The position numbers were made by a program, and so were the translations under genes. From contig CAMYNW010000019.1 of NCBI GenBank assembly GCA_947259885.1, positions 114,392 to 178,391 on the forward strand: a stretch of DNA of 64,000 nt, in the 5' to 3' direction. Within the stretch, counting starts at the first letter, position 1, and the number at the start of each line of letters is the position of its first letter. This DNA is from an uncultured Gammaproteobacteria bacterium. GTDB lineage: Bacteria; Pseudomonadota; Gammaproteobacteria; Arenicellales; Poriferihabitantaceae. The notes beneath the pieces were generated by a model. That model ran no database searches, was not told where the DNA came from, and was given only the letters and a program-made list of their open reading frames with translations. Below, one piece after another: positions 1 to 9,347 of the stretch.

Positions 1-55
1 CTAGAATCATGGGCCTGAATGTTCCCCAAAACTTTATCTGGAGACTTAAATCCGA

Positions 56-289
56 ATGAGCACAACTGAAGAACGCGTTAGAAAAGTAGTGGTAGAACAG
101 CTTGGCGTAAGCGAAGACCAGGTCACCCTGGAAGCCTCTTTTGTCGATGATCTGGGAGCAGATTCCCTCGATACCGTAGAACTGGTGATGGCTCTCGAGG
201 AAGAGTTCGATACTGAGATTCCTGATGATAAGGCTGAAAGTATTGCTAAGGTAAAAGACGCTATTCAGTACATCGAGGCTAACACCTGA
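56..289 (+). CDS. acpP: Acyl carrier protein
   Basis: Acyl carrier protein of type II fatty acid synthesis, a soluble 77-aa acidic four-helix protein that carries growing acyl chains on phosphopantetheine. The attachment motif [10 protein letters not shown] is intact, with the modified serine at residue 37. Length and sequence are typical of the family. A GGAG-like ribosome site lies about 12 bases before the ATG. It is followed by a strong hairpin terminator and then fabF, the usual gammaproteobacterial order; fabG would be expected just left of the window. Identity is near certain. Confidence 0.98.
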   Translation: MSTTEERVRKVVVEQLGVSEDQVTLEASFVDDLGADSLDTVELVMALEEEFDTEIPDDKAESIAKVKDAIQYIEANT

Positions 290-346
290 TACTGGGGCTC
301 AATGGGGGGCCAATTTAGCTGTTCTCCGCTCCGATTTTAAAATAAG

Positions 347-374
347 ACGCCGTCCTCGCGACGGCGTTTTTTTT
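347..374 (+). terminator. Rho-independent terminator after acpP
   Basis: An 8-bp perfect stem (ACGCCGTC at 347-354 with GACGGCGT at 360-367) with a 5-base loop is followed directly by a run of eight T. It separates acpP from fabF, which fits the high separate expression of acpP. Confidence 0.93.
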
Positions 375-447
375 AGTTTAGTGGTGTGGATAGAGTACGC
401 TATCAGATGCGATAATTTTCAATACTGTACTAAATCATAATAGCGAT

Positions 448-1686
448 ATGAGCAAGCGACGCATAGTGATCACCGGGTTAGGGGCTTTTACCCCAGTAGG
501 TGTCGGAGTCCAGCCCAGCTGGACCGCCATGGTGGATGGCATGCCAGGTATCGACAAGATCACGCAGTTTGACGCCAGCGAACTCCCCTGCAGCATAGCC
601 GGTGAGGTGCATGGATTCGAGCCTGGCAAATATATGTCGGAAAAGGATGCCAGAAAAATGGACAGGTTTATGCAACTTGGAATCTGCGCAGGGGTAGAGG
701 CTTTGCAGGATTCGGGACTCGAAGTGACGGATCAAAATGCTGAACGAATCGGCGCTTATATTGGATCGGGAATTGGGGGGATAAATACCATCGAACAAAC
801 AACCAGCCTGTATTATGAAAAGGGGTATAGACGGATTTCTCCTTTCTACATACCGATGACCATCACCAACATGATATCTGGCCACTTGTCGATAATGCAT
901 AACTTGAAAGGTCCAAATCTTTCCATGGTGACAGCCTGTTCGACGGGTACTCATGCAATTGGAGAGGCTGGACGACTAGTGGAATACGGGGATGCTGACG
1001 TGATGATTGCCGGTGGCTCCGAGGCGCCAATATCCCCAACCGCTCTGGCTGGCTTCGGGTCTGCTAGAGCGCTTACACGGCGTAATGACGATCCCAAGAC
1101 TGCCAGCAGGCCATGGGACAGCGGCCGCGATGGATTTGTCATGGGCGAAGGAGCCGGTGTCGTGGTTCTTGAAGAGTACCAGCATGCCAAAAAGCGCGGT
1201 GCGCGGATCTATGCAGAACTAAGTGGATTCGGAATGAGCGGGGATGCGCATCACATGACCAGCCCTTCGCCAGGAGGTGAGGGTGCCGCGCGATGTATGA
1301 ATAATGCTCTGCGTAATGCCGGCATGAATGCTGATGAGATTGATTATATCAATGCCCACGGTACCTCAACCCCGCTCGGTGATGTGGCTGAAACCATGGC
1401 ACTTAAACTCTCCTTTGGGAGCCATGCTAGTAAGCTGGCGGTCAGCTCTAACAAGTCAATGATTGGGCATCTGCTAGGTGCAGCAGGAGGCGTGGAAGCG
1501 GTGATGACCGCGCTGTCAATTTACCACCAGACTATTCCTCCCACTATTAACTTGCATGATCAGGACCCCGAATGTGATCTCGATTATGTGCCCAACGAGG
1601 CGCGGGAAGCTCATATCGGCTCGGCGTTATCTAATTCCTTTGGGTTCGGCGGTACCAATGGAACTCTAATATTCAGTCGCGTATAA
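448..1686 (+). CDS. fabF: Beta-ketoacyl-ACP synthase II
   Basis: Condensing enzyme of fatty acid elongation (malonyl-ACP plus acyl-ACP to beta-ketoacyl-ACP). The 412-aa protein has the KAS II catalytic triad: Cys164 in VTACSTGTHAIG, His304 in NAHGTSTPLGD and His341 in KSMIGHLLGAAG. The C-terminal GFGGTN loop is present. Length matches the family. It lies between acpP and mltG; the pabC gene often found between fabF and mltG is absent. The residue after the nucleophile is Ser where many homologues have Ala, a minor variation. Confidence 0.97.
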   Translation: MSKRRIVITGLGAFTPVGVGVQPSWTAMVDGMPGIDKITQFDASELPCSIAGEVHGFEPGKYMSEKDARKMDRFMQLGICAGVEALQDSGLEVTDQNAERIGAYIGSGIGGINTIEQTTSLYYEKGYRRISPFYIPMTITNMISGHLSIMHNLKGPNLSMVTACSTGTHAIGEAGRLVEYGDADVMIAGGSEAPISPTALAGFGSARALTRRNDDPKTASRPWDSGRDGFVMGEGAGVVVLEEYQHAKKRGARIYAELSGFGMSGDAHHMTSPSPGGEGAARCMNNALRNAGMNADEIDYINAHGTSTPLGDVAETMALKLSFGSHASKLAVSSNKSMIGHLLGAAGGVEAVMTALSIYHQTIPPTINLHDQDPECDLDYVPNEAREAHIGSALSNSFGFGGTNGTLIFSRV

Positions 1687-1694
1687 GTCTCGGA

Positions 1695-2711
1695 TTGTTG
1701 TTGAGAAATATCGCACTACGACTTCTGATTCCTCTATTGGTCGTAGCCGTTTTTGGCTCGGTTACCGGTTATTGGTATTTCACGCGCGCGGTGAATAAAC
1801 AGCTCAATTTATCGGACAATACCTTTGTCATCGAGCGAGGTGAAACTTTGAACGGTATTGCGCAACGCCTGGTCGGCGAAGGAACGCTGCCAGAACCATG
1901 GAGCTTAAGGCTACTGGCAAAACAAAAAGGGCTCGGGCATTCTATTCAGGCGGGAGAGTATCAATTCCCCGAATCCATGAACCTAAGAGAATTTCTGGAC
2001 CGGATCGTGCACGGAAAGGGGCAGGTGGATGTAAGAGTCACAATCGTAGAGGGCTGGACATTCAAGCAGATGCGTGAAGCACTAAAACAGGCACCCCGGT
2101 TGCGCCACCTTACTGCTGAATGGTCCGATGAGAGAATTATGGAGGCTCTAGGGTATCCGGATCTGCATCCCGAGGGTCAGTTTTATCCCGATACGTTCCA
2201 CTACCGCACGAATGACACCGATCTTGAGATTCTGCGAAAATCCTTCGAACTGATGCAGCAAAAACTCGAGCTTGCATGGCAGCAGCGAGCGAAAGACCTG
2301 CCACTCGATGATCCGTATCAGGCATTGATTCTAGCTTCTATAATTGAGAAAGAAACTCAGGTTCGAGAAGAGCAGTCGACTATTGCCGGGGTGTTCATGA
2401 ACCGTCTTAAGAAAGGAATGCGACTGCAGACTGATCCAACCGTGATTTATGGAATTGGAGAGGACTTTGATGGCGATATCACGCGTGAACATCTGAAGAC
2501 CGATACACCGTACAACACTTATACGCGGGGAGGTCTGACGCCAACACCAATCAGCCTGCCTGGCGAGGATTCGTTAATGGCGACGGTAAAACCATCTGAG
2601 ACCGATGCATTCTATTTTGTGGCAAAGGGTGGAGGTAGGCATCAGTTCTCGAAGACGCTGAAAGAGCATAATGCAGCGGTACGAAAATACATACTAGGTA
2701 AATCGGAATGA
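1695..2711 (+). CDS. mltG: Endolytic murein transglycosylase MltG
   Basis: Inner-membrane lytic transglycosylase (YceG family) that cleaves nascent glycan strands and is thought to terminate their growth. The 338-aa protein has one N-terminal membrane segment (about residues 8-28), then a LysM-like region (about 43-95), then the YceG domain. The catalytic glutamate is Glu218 in ASIIEKET, followed by the RLQTDPTVIYG motif. The start is TTG, the first of three consecutive TTG codons 8 bases after the fabF stop, so the exact initiation codon is uncertain. It overlaps tmk by 4 bases (ATGA), indicating translational coupling. Confidence 0.95.
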   Translation: MLLRNIALRLLIPLLVVAVFGSVTGYWYFTRAVNKQLNLSDNTFVIERGETLNGIAQRLVGEGTLPEPWSLRLLAKQKGLGHSIQAGEYQFPESMNLREFLDRIVHGKGQVDVRVTIVEGWTFKQMREALKQAPRLRHLTAEWSDERIMEALGYPDLHPEGQFYPDTFHYRTNDTDLEILRKSFELMQQKLELAWQQRAKDLPLDDPYQALILASIIEKETQVREEQSTIAGVFMNRLKKGMRLQTDPTVIYGIGEDFDGDITREHLKTDTPYNTYTRGGLTPTPISLPGEDSLMATVKPSETDAFYFVAKGGGRHQFSKTLKEHNAAVRKYILGKSE

Positions 2712-3349
2712 GTAATGGAGCATTTCTTACCGTGGAGGGATCTGACGGGGCTGGAAAAACGACCCAGCTAGATTTTATTGAATCCTGGCTAGCTGCCAGA
2801 CAGATAGATGTGGTGCGCACACGAGAGCCCGGTGGAACAGAAGTGGGAGAACTCTTAAGAAACATTCTGCTAAATGAAACTGGGTTGTCAATTAGCAATG
2901 AAACAGAGTTGCTGATGATCTTTGCGGCGCGTCAACAACATTTACAGGAATTGATTCTGCCCACTCTGAGGCTAGGTAAATGGGTGCTGTGTGATCGATT
3001 TACTGACGCAACTTATGCCTATCAGGGTGCTGGAAGGGGGATCGAAGAGGATAGAATTGCAATCCTTGAAAAGTGGGTACAGAAGGATGTTCGGCCTGAC
3101 CTTACGTTGGTCTTAGATGTCGATGTTACGATTGGACAAAAGAGAAGTGAAAGTCGAGGGTCCAAACCAGATCGATTCGAACGGGAGGCCAGTGATTTTA
3201 AACTGGCTGTGCGCTCTTGCTATCTGGACCGGAGTGAGAAAAATACTAAACGAATTCGAGTTGTCGATGCTTCAGGTTCGATAGAGTCGGTACAACAATC
3301 AATTGTTAGAGAGTTGAAAGATTTTATCCGACGGCGCGAACCGGTTTAA
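2708..3349 (+). CDS. tmk: Thymidylate kinase
   Basis: Phosphorylates dTMP to dTDP. The 213-aa protein carries the P-loop EGSDGAGKTTQ near residue 9, the DR(E/Y)-type motif TREPGGTEVGE around residues 38-48, and the CDRFTDATYAYQGAGRG lid and substrate region around 97-115. Length is normal. It starts inside the mltG stop codon and is followed after 3 bases by holB, the standard tmk-holB pairing. Confidence 0.97.
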   Translation: MSNGAFLTVEGSDGAGKTTQLDFIESWLAARQIDVVRTREPGGTEVGELLRNILLNETGLSISNETELLMIFAARQQHLQELILPTLRLGKWVLCDRFTDATYAYQGAGRGIEEDRIAILEKWVQKDVRPDLTLVLDVDVTIGQKRSESRGSKPDRFEREASDFKLAVRSCYLDRSEKNTKRIRVVDASGSIESVQQSIVRELKDFIRRREPV

Positions 3350-3352
3350 TCG

Positions 3353-4399
3353 ATGATAGAAATTCTGCCTTGGCATAGTGACGCTTGGAGCAGGTTATCA
3401 GGCTCTGCGGCAACTCTGCACCATGGTCTGATATTAAGTGGTGTCAGCGGAGTTGGCAAAAGAGAGTTTTCGATTGCATTAGCGCAGCGGTTACTGTGTA
3501 GCAATTCTCGCGATCAGGTTCCGTGCGGTGACTGTCAGGACTGTAAATTATTTAATGCGGGGACTCATCCGGACTTTCATGTCATCACCAGTGAACATGA
3601 AGCTTTAGAGGGTAGGATTGAATTAGTTTCGCGCTACTGCGATCGATATCAGGACAGTGTTGCCAGAGGTAAGAAAGTCAACCCTTCTCAGGTGATTCCC
3701 GTTGATCAGATACGTACCCTGATCGAGCGGTTTTATCAGTCGTCCCATATTTCGGAATCCAGAGTAGCGCTGATCTTACCTGCAGACCGTATGAATACGA
3801 ATGCCGCCAATGCGTTGCTCAAACTTCTCGAGGAACCTCCTAGTGGTGCATTCTTCCTGCTCGTTACAGATCAGCCTGGTTTGTTAGCGTCCACAATTCG
3901 CAGTCGATGCGTAATGGAACCACTCTCCAGCCCGACTCCGGAGCAGGCAAAAGACTGGTTGCATCCCCGGCTTAAAGGCGCCGACCCGAATTTGCTTCTG
4001 AACGCCCCTCCAGCCGGTCCCATTGATATACTGGCGGCCTATCAAACCGGTGTGTTGCAGCAGCGGCAGGAACATACCGCGCAAATTTCGTTGCTGCTAG
4101 GCGGGCATTCCGATCCGGTTGAATTGGCAGCGCTACTAGCTAAACAGGATGCAGTGTTATTATTAACCTGGATGCATAGAATCGTGTCGGATCTGCTAAA
4201 GTGGCAAGGTGCGGGGCAGAAGCCCGCCTGGGCCGGTGATTCGAGTCTTGATATCGGTCGATATTCCCCGGCGAAGCTGTTTAGACTCTATGATAAACTT
4301 GGGAAATATCGACGTATGGCTCGTGACCAGATGAATCTACAACTCGCCTTAGAAGAAATTCTGATTTCTTTTCAGCAGACGTTTCGAACCTATGGATAA
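3353..4399 (+). CDS. holB: DNA polymerase III subunit delta'
   Basis: Clamp-loader subunit of the replicative polymerase. The 348-aa protein has an AAA+ fold with a degenerate P-loop (SGVSGVGKREF near residue 30). A four-cysteine zinc module lies around residues 50-66 (C...CGDCQDC), and the sensor region includes NALLKLLEEPP. As is usual for delta', ATPase motifs are imperfect. It sits between tmk and pilZ. Confidence 0.95.
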   Translation: MIEILPWHSDAWSRLSGSAATLHHGLILSGVSGVGKREFSIALAQRLLCSNSRDQVPCGDCQDCKLFNAGTHPDFHVITSEHEALEGRIELVSRYCDRYQDSVARGKKVNPSQVIPVDQIRTLIERFYQSSHISESRVALILPADRMNTNAANALLKLLEEPPSGAFFLLVTDQPGLLASTIRSRCVMEPLSSPTPEQAKDWLHPRLKGADPNLLLNAPPAGPIDILAAYQTGVLQQRQEHTAQISLLLGGHSDPVELAALLAKQDAVLLLTWMHRIVSDLLKWQGAGQKPAWAGDSSLDIGRYSPAKLFRLYDKLGKYRRMARDQMNLQLALEEILISFQQTFRTYG

Positions 4400-4425
4400 T
4401 TCAAAAGAGTAAATCAGAAATCCTC

Positions 4426-4851
4426 ATGGCAGACGAAAAATCACCTCAGGTACAACTCGCAGTGTCTAATACCGAGAGCGATGATAATCCAAAGGGCAAA
4501 GAGAAACCTGCCGCTGGCAGACCCTCAGTTGTTTCCTTAAGCTATCCTGATAAAAAATCGCTGCAAAAGGCGTACATGTCGTTTCTCAAGAATGGTGGAT
4601 TGTTTTTACCCACATCTACTCAGCGTGATATGAATGAGGAGATATTCTTGTTAGTGACATTGCCCGAATCTGATAAGCCGATACCCGTGCCAGGCAAAGT
4701 GGTATGGAAGACGCCGTCCGGTGCCGTTGATAGCAAACCTCAGGGTGTTGGAATCGAGTTTAAGGGTCGCGAAGGGAATTCTTTACGGTCTCGGATAGAA
4801 GGCCTTCTTGGGCCTGAGGTAGGTTCTTCGAAACCAACTCATACTATGTAA
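4426..4851 (+). CDS. pilZ: PilZ domain protein
   Basis: A 141-aa protein with a single PilZ-type beta-barrel (about residues 35-125) after a charged, low-complexity N-terminus. In gammaproteobacteria the gene between holB and tatD is the type IV pilus assembly adaptor PilZ, which often cannot bind c-di-GMP. Consistent with that, I see no clear RxxxR plus D/NxSxxG pair. Function in pilus assembly rather than c-di-GMP sensing is inferred from position and missing ligand motif. Confidence 0.87.
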   Translation: MADEKSPQVQLAVSNTESDDNPKGKEKPAAGRPSVVSLSYPDKKSLQKAYMSFLKNGGLFLPTSTQRDMNEEIFLLVTLPESDKPIPVPGKVVWKTPSGAVDSKPQGVGIEFKGREGNSLRSRIEGLLGPEVGSSKPTHTM

Positions 4852-4857
4852 CGGGAG

Positions 4858-4878
4858 CGGCCAGAATTGGCCGGTTTT
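4858..4878 (+). terminator. Possible terminator or attenuator before tatD
   Basis: A 6-bp stem (CGGCCA at 4858-4863 with TGGCCG at 4868-4873, loop GAAT) is followed by GTTTTG. The stem and T-run are short, so it may only reduce read-through from pilZ into tatD. Confidence 0.45.
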
Positions 4879-4904
4879 GTTCATCCCACTGAAGTAGCTT
4901 TACG

Positions 4905-5687
4905 ATGCAAATCGTTGATTCACATTGCCATATCAATTTTGAACCTTTAGCTGGGGATTTTCCAGGATTACTAGCGCGCGCCTCTGAGAATCAAGTTACG
5001 CATATGCTTTGTGTTTCGGTCAATCTGGAAGACTTTCCGCAGGTGCTGAATCTGGCCCACGAACATCAGAATATATTTGCTTCTGTGGGCGTACATCCCT
5101 GCTACACAGAATGTGAAGATCCGAGCACAGCTAAACTGGTGGCCCTGGCCGAGGATCCCAAGATTATTGCAATTGGTGAGACAGGGCTCGATTATTTTCG
5201 TAATGAAGGGGATCTTTCATGGCAGCGGGAGCGATTTGCCAGGCATATAGAAGCGGCGAGGATAATCGGCAAACCTTTGATCATTCATACCAGGGAGGCA
5301 GCAGACGACACTATGTCGATGTTAAAAAGCCAAGATGCCGAATCTGCTGGAGGAGTAATGCATTGTTTTTCCGAAGACTGGAGAATTGCGGAAAAAGCCC
5401 TCGATATTGGATTCTATATATCTTTTTCAGGAATTGTTACGTTCAAGAGTGCACAACAACTGCGGGAAGTGGCGTGCAAAGTACCGCTGGATCGTATACT
5501 TGTTGAAACCGATTCACCTTATCTGGCACCAGTACCGATGCGGGGCAAAACCAACGAGCCCTCGTACGTGCGCCATACCACGGAGTTTCTTGCCGGGTTG
5601 CGCGGGATATCACTCGAACAGATGGCTGAAATCACTACTGCAAATTTTTTCAACCTGTTTTCAACCGCAGGCAAGCGAGCGGTTTGA
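4905..5687 (+). CDS. tatD: TatD family metal-dependent hydrolase
   Basis: TIM-barrel metal hydrolase of the TatD/YcfH family, with DNase activity reported for relatives. The 260-aa protein has the N-terminal metal motif DSHCHINFE, the ETGLDYFR motif near residue 90, HTREAADD near 128 and the C-terminal ETDSPYLAP. Length and motifs are complete. The holB-pilZ-tatD order is conserved in gammaproteobacteria and favours the YcfH-like branch. Confidence 0.93.
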   Translation: MQIVDSHCHINFEPLAGDFPGLLARASENQVTHMLCVSVNLEDFPQVLNLAHEHQNIFASVGVHPCYTECEDPSTAKLVALAEDPKIIAIGETGLDYFRNEGDLSWQRERFARHIEAARIIGKPLIIHTREAADDTMSMLKSQDAESAGGVMHCFSEDWRIAEKALDIGFYISFSGIVTFKSAQQLREVACKVPLDRILVETDSPYLAPVPMRGKTNEPSYVRHTTEFLAGLRGISLEQMAEITTANFFNLFSTAGKRAV

Positions 5688-5729
5688 ATCTAAATACTGC
5701 TTGGGCTGAAGTAACGGTGCGCTAGAAAT

Positions 5730-6002
5730 TCACGTTTGATGAAAACCTGAAGGTGTGTGGCCGTGATCGCCTTCATTGAAGATAAATCCCACTAGATGTT
5801 TCTCAATACGTTCCTGGGAGGCGGGATCTGCCGAATTGAGTTGCTCTTCGTTAATAATCATCACCAGCCGCTGCAGCCATTGTTTCCAGCCCTCCGCAGA
5901 AACATTTTCATAAATCCGCTGTCCTAGTTCACCAGGATAGGGCGGTTTTTCCAGGCCTTCGGCCTCTTTTCCGAGTACTGCGCAATGAACCATTCTGCTC
6001 AT
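5730..6002 (-). CDS. yggX: Fe(2+)-trafficking protein YggX
   Basis: A 90-aa small acidic cytosolic protein of the YggX family, implicated in iron handling and protection of Fe-S enzymes from oxidation. The family signature near the N-terminus (RMVHCAVLGKEAEGL, including the conserved Cys7) and the central GWKQWLQRL region are present. It is usually next to mutY, but no mutY is seen here. It runs convergent with tatD. Confidence 0.94.
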   Translation of the reverse strand: MSRMVHCAVLGKEAEGLEKPPYPGELGQRIYENVSAEGWKQWLQRLVMIINEEQLNSADPASQERIEKHLVGFIFNEGDHGHTPSGFHQT

Positions 6003-6279
6003 AATTTACTTTTTTGGCTGCTTGATTATAGGTACAATGACTCCAATTATGTGGGTGCGGGCCGGTCCTTCTCAAGCCCTGTTAGCACGCGTAATTTACC
6101 GGGATTTTGCCGAAGATCGGATTCAATTCCGTCAGAATTGCGCGGATTCTTGGCAATGACAGTAAAATGCGTCAAAAGGGCGGTGGTTGGAAGGAGTCGG
6201 CTAAAGGCATATCAACGATAGATGACAGGTTGAAATGTGACGATTAACTAGCAATTAGATATTAAGCGGAAAGATAAAG
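6003..6279. promoter_or_regulatory. Divergent intergenic region yggX / Fe-S carrier
   Basis: This 277-bp gap must hold promoters for yggX (leftward) and for the A-type carrier-clpS-clpA run (rightward). I see no convincing gene, tRNA or strong repeat. A Rho-independent hairpin was not found. A short open frame crossing it has no recognisable product. Confidence 0.5.
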
Positions 6280-6648
6280 ATGAACGAATATACTCAGGAA
6301 CTCACTGATACTGATCTGGTAGTAACGGGAAACGCGCGCTCCAAGATCGCAACTCTAGTAAATGATACGAATGGTGAGGTTTCGGCGGTAAGGATTTATG
6401 TATCTGGTGGTGGTTGCTCCGGTATGAATTACGGTATGACATTTGCTGAGAAAGAAGAGGCGATAGATAGCGTGATGTCTGACGGCAATGGCTTCAAACT
6501 GGTTGTGGATCCGGTCGCCATGGGCTTTTTGGAAGGGGCGGAGGTCGACTATGTAGATGACGGTGTAAACGCCTCGTTCGTTTTTAATAATGTTTTTCAG
6601 GCGGTAGATGGCAGTGGCGCCTGTGGTGGTTGCGGTGGCGCCATGTAG
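6280..6648 (+). CDS. A-type iron-sulfur carrier (ErpA/IscA family)
   Basis: A 122-aa member of the HesB/IscA/ErpA family, which carries and delivers Fe-S clusters to apoproteins. The first conserved cysteine is Cys46 in SGGGCSGM. The C-terminal pair is Cys115 and Cys118 in ACGGCGG, where the canonical spacing is Cys-Gly-Cys; here there is one extra glycine. Many Fe-S proteins in this window, including the Dsr system, would need such a carrier. Distinguishing ErpA from other A-type carriers is not possible by eye. It starts with ATG after GGAAAG. Confidence 0.85.
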   Translation: MNEYTQELTDTDLVVTGNARSKIATLVNDTNGEVSAVRIYVSGGGCSGMNYGMTFAEKEEAIDSVMSDGNGFKLVVDPVAMGFLEGAEVDYVDDGVNASFVFNNVFQAVDGSGACGGCGGAM

Positions 6649-6673
6649 GGCAGGGCTGCTGCCAGTTTTAAAT

Positions 6674-7009
6674 ATGTCTGATAAGAAGGATTCCGCGGGC
6701 GATGACAATGGCTCGGGCACTGGGCTTATCGTTGAAAAGAGCAAGCCCAAGCTCAAGAAACCCCCGCTTTATAAGGTAATGCTGCACAATGATGATTACA
6801 CTCCTATGGAATTTGTTGTGAAGCTGTTGATGCAGTTCTTCCAGATGCCGAGACCTAAAGCGGAGGAGATCATGATTCACGTGCATACTAAGGGAATTGG
6901 AGTGTGTGGAGTATTTCCGCGTGAAATTGCGGAAACTAAAGTGCGACTTGTAAAGGATTATGCATTGGAAAATCAGCATCCGCTGCAATGCAGTATGGAT
7001 GTCGCCTGA
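6674..7009 (+). CDS. clpS: ATP-dependent Clp protease adaptor ClpS
   Basis: Adaptor that delivers N-end-rule substrates to ClpAP. The core motif KVMLHNDDYTPMEFVV and the following helix and HVHTKGIGVCG match ClpS. The ATG at 6674 gives a 111-aa protein with the usual unstructured N-terminal tail. An in-frame upstream start would lie inside the Fe-S carrier gene and is unlikely. It is followed 25 bases later by clpA. Confidence 0.95.
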   Translation: MSDKKDSAGDDNGSGTGLIVEKSKPKLKKPPLYKVMLHNDDYTPMEFVVKLLMQFFQMPRPKAEEIMIHVHTKGIGVCGVFPREIAETKVRLVKDYALENQHPLQCSMDVA

Positions 7010-7034
7010 ACGGTGAAAATTCTGGTAACGCGAA

Positions 7035-9311
7035 ATGCTATCTGAAGAACTTGAAGTGACACTGGGCGCGGCGGTCAATTATGCCCGCAGCCATCGCCAC
7101 GAAATTATTACGGTGGAGCACCTGCTGTATGCGCTGCTGGATGATAACGAGACCAGTAAAACTATCCACCTATGTGGCGGTGATATCGAATCACTAAAAC
7201 AATCGCTGAAACAATATTTAGAGAACGAAGTACCACTCATTGATGAGGAAAGCGATAATGAGCCTCAACCCGGACTAGGATTTCAGCGAGTTCTGCAGCG
7301 CGCAATAATGCATGTGCAAAGCTCTGGTAAGAAAGTGGTCAAGGGCTCAAATGTATTAGTTGCTGTATTCAGCGAGCGCGAATCATTTGCTGTTTATTTT
7401 CTCAGTCAGCAGGAGATTAGCCGATACGATGTGGTTAATTATATCTCTCATGGAATTACTAAAGTACCAGAGGGTGATCGACTGCCGGCTCCGGAGGAGG
7501 GTCAGGAATATGACGAAGAAGGTGAGTTTGAGCCGAGCGGAGGCGCTCTGGAAAACTACACCATCAACCTGAATCAGCTTGCTGATGAAGGAAAGATTGA
7601 TCCGCTCATCGGCCGTGAGAAAGAACTCGAACGCACGATTCAGATCCTATGTCGACGGCGAAAGAACAATCCTTTATTTGTCGGAGAAGCGGGTGTTGGT
7701 AAGACAGCTCTCGCAGAAGGTCTGGCGCGTAAAATCGTATTAAAAGAAGTACCCGAAGTGCTATCTGAAAGTACGATTTATTCATTGGATATGGGTGCGT
7801 TACTTGCCGGCGCTAAGTATCGGGGAGATTTTGAACAGCGCCTAAAGTCGGTGTTAAAAGAACTTTACAAAGAAGATCATGCGATCCTTTTTATTGATGA
7901 GATTCATACCATAATAGGTGCCGGTGCAGTATCCGGAGGGGCACTGGATGCTTCCAACCTACTTAAACCGATGCTGGCCTCCGGTGAACTAAAATGCATT
8001 GGTTCCACGACCTATCAGGAGTATCGAGGTATTTTTGAGAAGGATCGTGCACTGTCCCGACGATTTCAAAAAATTGATATTGTGGAACCTACGATTGATG
8101 AAGCAGTGGAAATACTGCGTGGACTGAAGTCGCGATTTGAGGAACATCACCAGGTCAAATACACACAACCGGCGTTAAGAAGTGCGGTTGAGTTATCGGC
8201 GCGTTATCTTTCCGAGCGCCATCTTCCGGATACCGCAATAGACGTGATTGATGAAGCCGGTGCGCGCACCAGGTTGATGCCGGCCGAGAAACGAAAAAAG
8301 ACAGTTGGAGTTAAAGAAATTGAAAATATGATCGCGGATATCGCAAGGATTCCGCCAAAACATGTTTCTGCCTCCGATATCAGTTCGCTTATGAATCTGG
8401 AGCGCGACCTGAAAATGGTGGTTTTCGGTCAGGACGAGGCCATTGACGCACTCTCGTCCTCGATAAAGATGGCGAGGTCAGGTCTTGGTCATGTCGAGAA
8501 GCCAATTGCATCGCTGTTGTTTTCTGGACCTACTGGAGTAGGTAAGACCGAAGTCACCAAACAGCTTGCGAATACGCTTGGAATCGAGTTTATCAGGTTC
8601 GACATGTCCGAATATATGGAGCGCCATACTGTTTCCCGACTGATAGGTGCACCGCCGGGGTATGTTGGATTTGATCAGGGTGGGCTACTAACCGAGTCGA
8701 TCAACAAACATCCGCATGCGGTGCTGCTGTTTGACGAGATTGAAAAAGCGCACCCTGATTTGTTCAATATTTTATTGCAGGTCATGGATTACGGCAGTCT
8801 TACCGATAATAATGGCAGGAAGTCCGACTTTCGCAATGTGATTATTATTATGACCACCAACGCCGGTGCGGAGAGAGCTGCGAGAGAATCTATGGGCTTT
8901 GTTACGCAGGACAATGCCTTGGATGATATGGAGGCGATAAAGAAAGCGTTCAGCCCTGAATTTCGTAACCGGCTGGATAGTGTTATTCGATTTAATGGCC
9001 TCGATAGTGAGAATATTCGACATGTTGTTAAAAAGTTTTTGCTCGAGCTCGAGCACCAGCTTGCCGATAAGCAAGTCACTCTGCAAGTCGATGATGGAGT
9101 AATTGATTGGCTAGCAGACAAAGGATACGACTCAGCAATGGGCGCGCGCCCGATGGCAAGGGTGATTCAGCAACAGATCAAACGTCCGCTCGCGGATGAG
9201 CTTTTGTTTGGAAAACTTGCCAAGGGCGGCAGTATTAAAGTTTCATTGCAGCAAGACGAAGAAGGGCAGCAGACCTTGAGTTTCGATACCAACGCATGTA
9301 AGGAAAAATAG
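7035..9311 (+). CDS. clpA: ATP-dependent Clp protease ATP-binding subunit ClpA
   Basis: Hexameric AAA+ unfoldase of the ClpAP protease. The 758-aa protein has the N-domain (about 1-145), a first AAA+ module with Walker [10 protein letters not shown] near residue 218, and a second with GPTGVGKTE near residue 500, plus [12 protein letters not shown] and [11 protein letters not shown]alker B motifs. It lacks the long ClpB middle coiled coil, and together with clpS immediately upstream this identifies ClpA. Confidence 0.97.
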   Translation: MLSEELEVTLGAAVNYARSHRHEIITVEHLLYALLDDNETSKTIHLCGGDIESLKQSLKQYLENEVPLIDEESDNEPQPGLGFQRVLQRAIMHVQSSGKKVVKGSNVLVAVFSERESFAVYFLSQQEISRYDVVNYISHGITKVPEGDRLPAPEEGQEYDEEGEFEPSGGALENYTINLNQLADEGKIDPLIGREKELERTIQILCRRRKNNPLFVGEAGVGKTALAEGLARKIVLKEVPEVLSESTIYSLDMGALLAGAKYRGDFEQRLKSVLKELYKEDHAILFIDEIHTIIGAGAVSGGALDASNLLKPMLASGELKCIGSTTYQEYRGIFEKDRALSRRFQKIDIVEPTIDEAVEILRGLKSRFEEHHQVKYTQPALRSAVELSARYLSERHLPDTAIDVIDEAGARTRLMPAEKRKKTVGVKEIENMIADIARIPPKHVSASDISSLMNLERDLKMVVFGQDEAIDALSSSIKMARSGLGHVEKPIASLLFSGPTGVGKTEVTKQLANTLGIEFIRFDMSEYMERHTVSRLIGAPPGYVGFDQGGLLTESINKHPHAVLLFDEIEKAHPDLFNILLQVMDYGSLTDNNGRKSDFRNVIIIMTTNAGAERAARESMGFVTQDNALDDMEAIKKAFSPEFRNRLDSVIRFNGLDSENIRHVVKKFLLELEHQLADKQVTLQVDDGVIDWLADKGYDSAMGARPMARVIQQQIKRPLADELLFGKLAKGGSIKVSLQQDEEGQQTLSFDTNACKEK

Positions 9312-9347
9312 CACTCTCCCAAGACAAGCAGGGTGTTGTGAAATAAT

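Noticed and set aside
478..954. 158-codon reverse open frame inside fabF
   Set aside because: Shadow of fabF on the other strand with no domain.
5985..6221. Open frame in the yggX/Fe-S carrier spacer
   Set aside because: Overlaps the yggX start and has no recognisable sequence.
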